Source: Amphritea sp. 1_MG-2023
GTDB taxonomy: Bacteria; Pseudomonadota; Gammaproteobacteria; Pseudomonadales; Balneatricaceae
Assembly (NCBI RefSeq): GCF_030547545.1
Contig: NZ_JAUOQE010000041.1
Span: 1 to 32,425, forward strand
Direction: 5' to 3'
DNA: 32,425 bases
Below are positions 27,706 to 32,425 of the stretch, one piece after another. The notes under the pieces are model-generated. The model was not told the DNA's origin and made no database searches. It saw nothing but the letters and a program-made list of their open reading frames with translations. Position numbers and translations under genes: made by a program. How positions within the stretch are numbered: the first letter of the stretch is position 1; the number at the start of each line of letters is the position of its first letter.

Positions 27706-29454
27706 ATGCGAACACATTTTAACGCGATAATTGTCGTAATCCTCGCGATCTTTTCATCTCTTGCCTACGCAATCAATGAAGAAATCGCGCCAGAGTCGGC
27801 CACCGGCACGCGTCAAGCCCCCATCGTTAGCGCTCAGCATCAATTGGTGGTCAGCGCCCACCCCTTAGCGACTCAAGCGGGCTATAACGTACTACAGCGC
27901 GGCGGTAGCGCCGTCGATGCCGCAGTCGCAGTGCAAGCGATGCTAACCCTTGTAGAGCCGCAGTCCTCAGGTATCGGCGGCGGTGCTTTTATGTTGTATT
28001 GGGATAAGAGCACGCAACAACTCACCGCTTTTGACGGTCGAGAAACAGCACCAGCGGCTGCCGATAAAAATCTCTTTTTAACTCCTGAAGGAACCCCCAT
28101 AAACTGGTGGGATGCAATGGTCGGAGGGCGCTCCGTCGGCACTCCTGGGGTGCTAGCAATGCTGGAATTGAGTCAACAACAATACGGCAAACAACCCTGG
28201 GCTTCGCTGTTTGATGATGCGATTAACACCGCCGAATCGGGCTTTAACGTGAGCCCCAGATTACATCAATTACTGGCATCGAAGATCAACCCCGGCTTAG
28301 GCCGCTACCCTGAAGCTCGCCAATATTTCTTTACCTCCGAAGGCGAGCCTTTAGCCGAAGGCCATCGTCTCAGCAATCCCGCGCTGGCAAGTTCGCTGCG
28401 TCAAATAGCTCAACAGGGTGCATCAGCGCTCTATCAAGGCACCCTTGGCGAGCAAGTGATTGCGGCCGTTAAGCAAGCTACCGATAACCCCGGAAAACTA
28501 CAGCGTAGTGATCTACAAAATTACCGCGCGATCACTCGTCAAGCGATCTGCCGGCCGTTTCGTCACTACCGAGTCTGTGGTTTTCCTCCGCCAACGTCCG
28601 GCGGCATAACTACACTACAAATCATTAAACTCATGGCGTTAGCTGAATCGCAGCCGCAACAATCCGGCAGCGTAGCCTTTTATCACTTACTGACTCAAGC
28701 CAGTCGACTTGCCTACGCCGACCGTGCTCGCTATCTAGCCGATAGCGATTTTATCGATGTCCCCGTTGATGCTTTATTGGATGATCATTACTTACAACAA
28801 CGCAGTCAACTGATCAGTCCTTTAAAGGACATGGGACAAGCCATGCCCGGCGAGCTACCCCAGCAGATTAGTCAAGCAGATGATCAATCTCCCGAACTCC
28901 CCTCCACCAGCCACTTTGTCATTGTTGATCAATGGGGTAACGCCGTATCAATGACGAGCAGTATCGAAATGGCTTTCGGCTCGACGCTAATGGCCGGAGG
29001 ATTCTTGCTCAATAATCAACTCACCGATTTCTCCTTTATCGCGGAAAAAGATGGCAAGCCGGTGGCTAACCGAGTGCAAGCGAATAAGCGACCGCGCAGT
29101 TCGATGTCACCGATCATGGTGTTTGATGAACAGAATCAATTAGTGGCCGCGCTAGGATCACCCGGTGGCAGTCGCATAATCAACTATGTGGCTAAAAACC
29201 TTTACCTTAAGCTCAGCACCGATATCTCCCTTCAAGCGGCATTTAATAGCCCCCACGTTGTTAACCGTAACGGTGTCACCGAGCTAGAAGCAGATACCTT
29301 GGCAGAACAGTTAGCCGCACCACTCGCGGCACTGGGTCATCAAACTAAAATCAAAGATCAAAACAGTGGCTTACATGGTTTTTTCCGTCAAGCTGACGGC
29401 ACGTGGAAAAGCGCTATCGATCCTCGTCGAGAAGGCAGTGCCGTGGGCGACTAA
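27706..29454 (+). CDS. ggt: Gamma-glutamyltransferase
   Basis: This periplasmic N-terminal-nucleophile enzyme cleaves or transfers the gamma-glutamyl group of glutathione and related peptides. The 582-aa precursor has a signal peptide of about 22 residues ending in LAYA. The family motifs GGSAVDAAVAVQAML, PQSSGIGGGAFML and FDGRETAP (substrate-binding Arg112) are present. The autocleavage site is at Thr401 in PSTSHFVIVD, splitting large and small subunits, and GSPGGSRI follows near the C-terminus. AAGGGA precedes the ATG. It stands alone and ends at a strong bidirectional terminator. Released amino acids could feed the nearby Aap importer, though that link is inference. Confidence 0.96.
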   Translation: MRTHFNAIIVVILAIFSSLAYAINEEIAPESATGTRQAPIVSAQHQLVVSAHPLATQAGYNVLQRGGSAVDAAVAVQAMLTLVEPQSSGIGGGAFMLYWDKSTQQLTAFDGRETAPAAADKNLFLTPEGTPINWWDAMVGGRSVGTPGVLAMLELSQQQYGKQPWASLFDDAINTAESGFNVSPRLHQLLASKINPGLGRYPEARQYFFTSEGEPLAEGHRLSNPALASSLRQIAQQGASALYQGTLGEQVIAAVKQATDNPGKLQRSDLQNYRAITRQAICRPFRHYRVCGFPPPTSGGITTLQIIKLMALAESQPQQSGSVAFYHLLTQASRLAYADRARYLADSDFIDVPVDALLDDHYLQQRSQLISPLKDMGQAMPGELPQQISQADDQSPELPSTSHFVIVDQWGNAVSMTSSIEMAFGSTLMAGGFLLNNQLTDFSFIAEKDGKPVANRVQANKRPRSSMSPIMVFDEQNQLVAALGSPGGSRIINYVAKNLYLKLSTDISLQAAFNSPHVVNRNGVTELEADTLAEQLAAPLAALGHQTKIKDQNSGLHGFFRQADGTWKSAIDPRREGSAVGD

Positions 29455-29546
29455 TCAATCGAGCATAGGACTAGCACATGTCGCTCAATGACCGCAGAGT
29501 CAATCGACTCGCGCCATATAAGCGGCAAATAAACGGCCTCTGAAGA

Positions 29547-29577
29547 CTAAAACACCGCGGGGTACGCGGTGTTTTAG
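29547..29577. terminator. Bidirectional terminator between ggt and the NCS2 permease
   Basis: CTAAAACACCGCG (29547-29559) and CGCGGTGTTTTAG (29565-29577) form a perfect 13-bp stem with a 5-nt loop. A- and T-runs within the arms allow termination in both directions, serving ggt on the plus strand and the permease on the minus strand. Confidence 0.88.
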
Positions 29578-29631
29578 TGGTTTTGGCAGCAGCCTGTTAT
29601 ACGCCCATCTCGTCGTATGAAGCTCGCCTAA

Positions 29632-31014
29632 CTATGCATCGCTTAAGTCACTCAGCGGTGCTGCTTCAGCAACACTTTCCGGCTGCTCCTCAGGCAAGAC
29701 TAGAGACAAAATAATAGCCGCCATGCCCCCAGTGGTGATCGGCGAACCAAACACGCTCTGTACCATTTTAGGCAATTGATCCAGTAGCCCTGGTGTCATA
29801 CTGACGCCGAGCCCCATACCGAAAGCAACCGCCATAATCAGCAACTTACGGCGATCAAGGTGCTCCGAGGCGATAATCTTAATACCCGCTGCAGCCACAG
29901 TACCAAACATCACCAAGGTCGCACCGCCCAACACCGGCTTAGGTATCAGTTGTAGAACGCCACCAATCATCGGAAACAAGCCCAGAAAGATGAGTATGCC
30001 GCCGATATACAAGGCAATATGCTTACTGGCAACGCCGGTGAGCTGAATCACGCCATTATTCTGACTAAACGTCGTATTAGGAAAGGTATTAAAGACGGCC
30101 GCCATAAAGGAGTTAAAACCATCGGCAAACACACCACCACGTACTCGAGCAATATATTCATCTCCCGCAATAGGTTGTTTAGAGACCATACAGTTAGCCG
30201 TGATATCGCCTGTAGATTCAATCGCCGTGATCATATAGATCAACGCAATGGGCAAGAACGCCGCCCAGTCAAACGAGAAACCATACTTAAATGGCACCGG
30301 AATACTGATTGCCGGCACACTGCTGAGAGCAGCAAAGCTAATTTTGCCCATCAACCCCGCGATGATCATGCCGATCAGCAACCCCAGCACGATCGATGAT
30401 AAACGGATCCAACTATTGCTGGAGCGATTAAGAATAATAATACTCACCAACACAATACCGCCCAGCATCAAGTTAGCGGGATCACCAAAATCTTTCGCCT
30501 TGAAGCCACCGGCCAAATCAGTCATACCGACCTTAATCAGACTGGCGCCAATAATAGTAATCACAATACCGGTCACTAACGGCGTGATAATACGTTTAAG
30601 CTTATGGATAAACTGGCTGAGGAAAATCTCGATAAACGCTCCCAGCATACACACCCCAAAAATCAGGGATAACATCTCTTCTGGGCCTCCGCCCTGCCCC
30701 TTGGCGATAAAGCCTGCGGCCAACACCGAGCTTAAGAATGCAAAACTGGTTCCCTGTACACAGATCATCCCCGCCCCCATGCCTAGCGGACGACGTGCCT
30801 GAATAATGGTACCCACACCAGAGACCATTAACGCCATACTGATCAGATAGGGAACATGCTCACCCAGCCCCAGAACACCGCCGATAATCAGTGTGGGCGT
30901 GATGATACCAATGAAGCTTGCCAGTACGTGCTGTAACGCGGCAAACCCCGACTCTAAAACACCTGGCTTTGCATCCAGTGAATAGATTAGATCATTCGAG
31001 TTCGATGTAGACAT
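29632..31014 (-). CDS. NCS2 xanthine/uric-acid permease
   Basis: This 460-aa inner-membrane protein belongs to the nucleobase:cation symporter-2 family and has about 14 hydrophobic segments. Residues matching the XanQ/UapA binding site are visible: His29 (LQHVLASF), Glu266 (AIESTGD), Asp298 (FADGF) and Gln318-Asn319 in QNNGVIQLTG. These favour xanthine or uric acid over uracil, but the exact substrate is unproven. A strong AAGGAGG ribosome-binding site precedes the ATG. It follows the Tsx-like porin gene by 54 bp, a gap that holds a terminator-like hairpin. Confidence 0.93.
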   Translation of the reverse strand: MSTSNSNDLIYSLDAKPGVLESGFAALQHVLASFIGIITPTLIIGGVLGLGEHVPYLISMALMVSGVGTIIQARRPLGMGAGMICVQGTSFAFLSSVLAAGFIAKGQGGGPEEMLSLIFGVCMLGAFIEIFLSQFIHKLKRIITPLVTGIVITIIGASLIKVGMTDLAGGFKAKDFGDPANLMLGGIVLVSIIILNRSSNSWIRLSSIVLGLLIGMIIAGLMGKISFAALSSVPAISIPVPFKYGFSFDWAAFLPIALIYMITAIESTGDITANCMVSKQPIAGDEYIARVRGGVFADGFNSFMAAVFNTFPNTTFSQNNGVIQLTGVASKHIALYIGGILIFLGLFPMIGGVLQLIPKPVLGGATLVMFGTVAAAGIKIIASEHLDRRKLLIMAVAFGMGLGVSMTPGLLDQLPKMVQSVFGSPITTGGMAAIILSLVLPEEQPESVAEAAPLSDLSDA

Positions 31015-31028
31015 GAGGCCTCCTTATT

Positions 31029-31051
31029 AAAAAGCGGGGTCAAAACCCCGC
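31029..31051 (-). terminator. Terminator-like hairpin between the Tsx-like gene and the permease
   Basis: GCGGGGT (31034-31040) and ACCCCGC (31045-31051) form a 7-bp stem with a 4-nt loop. On the minus strand a run of five T follows (31029-31033). The permease ribosome-binding site begins only a few bases later, so readthrough or a second start must feed the permease. Confidence 0.8.
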
Positions 31052-31068
31052 GATAGGCAGATAAACGA

Positions 31069-31794
31069 TCAGAAATGCCATTTCAGCAGTAGTGATGCAT
31101 TGCGTTCATCAACCGTGCTACCGTACTTATTGTTCCAGTAGGCATACTCAACACCCACATATAGAGGCGACTTCAAACCCAAATTTTTACCCGCATTCCA
31201 CTTTAACTGTGGGGTAAAGTTCATCTCTGACTCGTTGGTGTCACTGCTTGTGCTCCAATCAAGGAAACCATCGATCAGAAACTCTTGATTACCCGCTGCA
31301 ATAGGATAAGCCCACGTCAATGTCAGTTGCTCATCGTTATCCGACGTATCGTTATACGCTTTATAAACGCTCGCATTGAAGTACTGGAAGCCCGGCACAT
31401 CCAAGCTGACACTCAAACCATAAAGATAGTTATCAAAGCCATCTCCTGCTTCCCACGTACCGGTTAAAAACACATCCTTGATGGGGCCAACAGACAGATC
31501 ACTGTCGGTGACATAGCCTAAACTCAGACGAGGAGAAAACTCACCATAGTAGCTGCTATCACCATCCTCTGGCATGGTGCGATCCACAAACAGAAAGGTA
31601 TCACCCCAGTTATGACCGGTGGCATTCTCAAGCGTCACCACATCCATATTACCGGTCGGTGTGAATTTATAATCATCGCCTTTCAGGTAACTTAGGCTCG
31701 TATTAGTCCAAAGCATCTCAGCAGAAGCAGGAGCAGCGATAAAGACGCTTGCAGACAAAGCGGCCAGTGCGAGTGTACGTTTCATAGTAATCAT
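31069..31794 (-). CDS. Tsx-like nucleoside-specific outer-membrane channel
   Basis: This 241-aa precursor has a signal peptide of about 25 residues ending in APASA, then a mature beta-barrel-like sequence rich in aromatic and alternating residues. WTNTSLSYLKGDDYK, FVDRTMPEDGDSSYYGEFSPR and the final Phe (LLLKWHF) agree with the Tsx/OmpK family (Channel_Tsx). The family lets nucleosides cross the outer membrane, which fits the xanthine-type permease gene behind it. The ATG at 31794 has AAAGGA nine bases upstream; an ATG three codons later (31785) is equally possible. The upstream region of 600 bp holds no gene. Confidence 0.88.
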   Translation of the reverse strand: MITMKRTLALAALSASVFIAAPASAEMLWTNTSLSYLKGDDYKFTPTGNMDVVTLENATGHNWGDTFLFVDRTMPEDGDSSYYGEFSPRLSLGYVTDSDLSVGPIKDVFLTGTWEAGDGFDNYLYGLSVSLDVPGFQYFNASVYKAYNDTSDNDEQLTLTWAYPIAAGNQEFLIDGFLDWSTSSDTNESEMNFTPQLKWNAGKNLGLKSPLYVGVEYAYWNNKYGSTVDERNASLLLKWHF

Positions 31795-32305
31795 CCCATT
31801 ACATCCTTTAAGAAATTAAAAACCGTCCGATAGGACTCATTACTTCATACACACAGCAAAAAGCTGGCCAATCGGTCAGAAAAATTCAAATAATATTTAA
31901 TCCATCCTAAAAACAGCGAGTTATCTAAAACGTCACGGTGTGGCCTACAGAATCGATCCGCTGCTTTTGCATCAATGTGATGCGCCAAAACAGTACTATT
32001 CATACAAAATGCTTACTTTTGGTTCGAAATTACAAAACAATAAACTTATAAAATCGTATACAAAAATAAATAGAATTAAAAACAATATCGCCAAGACATC
32101 GACTCAATAACAGTTCCAACAGCGTCGTTTAAACATTCAGCGACGCACACATTGCGCTGTGTCACATGAATGAAATCAGCCATTCACCTTGCCAGCAGAT
32201 CAACGCGCAACAAAGTAATGTCAAAGCGATGGCCCGAAGGGGAGAGGAACGTAGCGACGCATCATCGAACCAGGTTCGTGTTCCGAGCTGCGATATTCCA
32301 GACGT
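31795..32305. other. Non-coding region upstream of the Tsx-like gene
   Basis: No convincing gene is present. The first 100 bp should hold the tsx promoter and leader; TTGGCC and TATGAA 16 bp apart on the minus strand are a weak candidate. GTCC-GATA-GGAC near 31825-31836 is a small hairpin. From 32226 a GC-richer segment starts with GCGATGGCCCGA, which recurs at the window edge. Confidence 0.4.
32226..32237. repeat. Short repeat GCGATGGCCCGA, copy 1
   Basis: These 12 bases recur at the last 12 positions of the window (32414-32425). The second copy is cut by the window edge, so the real repeat may be longer. A related GCGATGGCC occurs at 32376-32384. Confidence 0.55.
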
Positions 32306-32340
32306 AAAAAACCCCACCTATCTAAACGATAAAAGTGAGG
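32306..32340 (-). terminator. Rho-independent terminator beside the tRNA remnant
   Basis: On the minus strand CCTCAC pairs with GTGGGG (one G-T pair) around a loop that itself contains a TATC/GATA stem, and six T follow (32306-32311). It lies about 20 bp past the CCA end of the tRNA-Phe-like fragment, as expected for a tRNA terminator. Confidence 0.75.
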
Positions 32341-32358
32341 CTTTTTTGACTAAATAAG

Positions 32359-32374
32359 TGGTGCCCGGACTCGG
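32359..32374 (-). other. tRNA-Phe 3'-end fragment (possible attachment-site scar)
   Basis: On the minus strand CCGAGTCCGGGCACCA is identical to the last 16 bases of E. coli tRNA-Phe as I know it (half T-stem, acceptor 3' strand and CCA). The 51 bases upstream, up to the window edge, do not fit the rest of a tRNA. A good terminator follows. It could be an att half-site left by an integrated element, or a tRNA gene interrupted in the T-loop by a repeat. Confidence 0.6.
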
Positions 32375-32413
32375 AGCGATGGCCGCAGGCCATAACAACA
32401 TCGCCGCTTTTGG

Positions 32414-32425
32414 GCGATGGCCCGA
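32414..32425. repeat. Short repeat GCGATGGCCCGA, copy 2, at window edge
   Basis: This copy is identical to 32226-32237 and truncated by the window end. It is also the right arm of a hairpin, CATCGCC (32399-32405) / GGCGATG (32413-32419). A second hairpin ATGGCC-GCA-GGCCAT (32379-32393) lies just before it. Confidence 0.5.

Noticed and set aside
30248-30802. 184-codon plus-strand frame inside the NCS2 permease gene
   Set aside because: It is antisense to a well-supported permease and has no independent features.
32166-32357. 63-codon frame near the right edge
   Set aside because: It runs through the terminator and repeat sequence. The product has no family features.

Overview
The window is a chromosomal segment of a gammaproteobacterium. 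Its core gene order (miaB-phoH-ybeY-corC-lnt, then leuS-lptE-holA; efp beside epmB; a YheS-type ABC-F protein beside a TIGR02444-type gene) is that of Pseudomonas- and Oceanospirillales-like bacteria. A DUF1820 gene next to miaB and an aapJQMP amino-acid transporter point the same way, perhaps to a marine lineage. The genus cannot be read from the sequence. Most of the window is ordinary core genome; novelty lies mainly in the intergenic DNA.

Left part (1-6112): two tandem copies of a 45-bp nested palindrome sit behind efp. EF-P is divergent from epmB, whose product modifies EF-P on Lys34, and epmB is followed closely by a membrane-anchored Bax-like glucosaminidase. Convergent to these is a large MASE1-CHASE-PAS-GGDEF-EAL cyclic-di-GMP protein. 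A gene-free stretch of about 540 bp follows.

Centre (6650-17845): a DUF1820 gene is divergent from miaB. The miaB-phoH-ybeY-corC-lnt run covers tRNA modification, RNA/ribosome maturation and lipoprotein acylation. lnt overlaps tail to tail with a zinc-ribbon (YbeL-like) gene. leuS-lptE-holA follows, with an inverted repeat and a terminator-like hairpin just before leuS. A tiny secreted EF-hand protein stands alone after holA.

Right part (17962-32425): aapJQMP is a complete polar amino-acid ABC importer with a sigma54-like promoter and a terminator-like hairpin after the binding-protein gene. Then come a Mip-like lipoprotein prolyl isomerase, a TIGR02444-type gene, a YheS-type ABC-F ATPase with a possibly leaderless mRNA, a MITE-like palindromic element, an HDOD-domain regulator, a periplasmic gamma-glutamyltransferase and a Tsx-like porin/xanthine permease pair. 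The porin and permease together suggest nucleoside and nucleobase uptake. Again a terminator-like hairpin follows the first, presumably more abundant, gene. The right edge carries a 16-bp piece identical to the 3' end of tRNA-Phe with its own terminator, next to short repeats. This looks like an attachment-site scar or an interrupted tRNA gene.

I found no CRISPR array, rRNA, intact tRNA, prophage or defence system.
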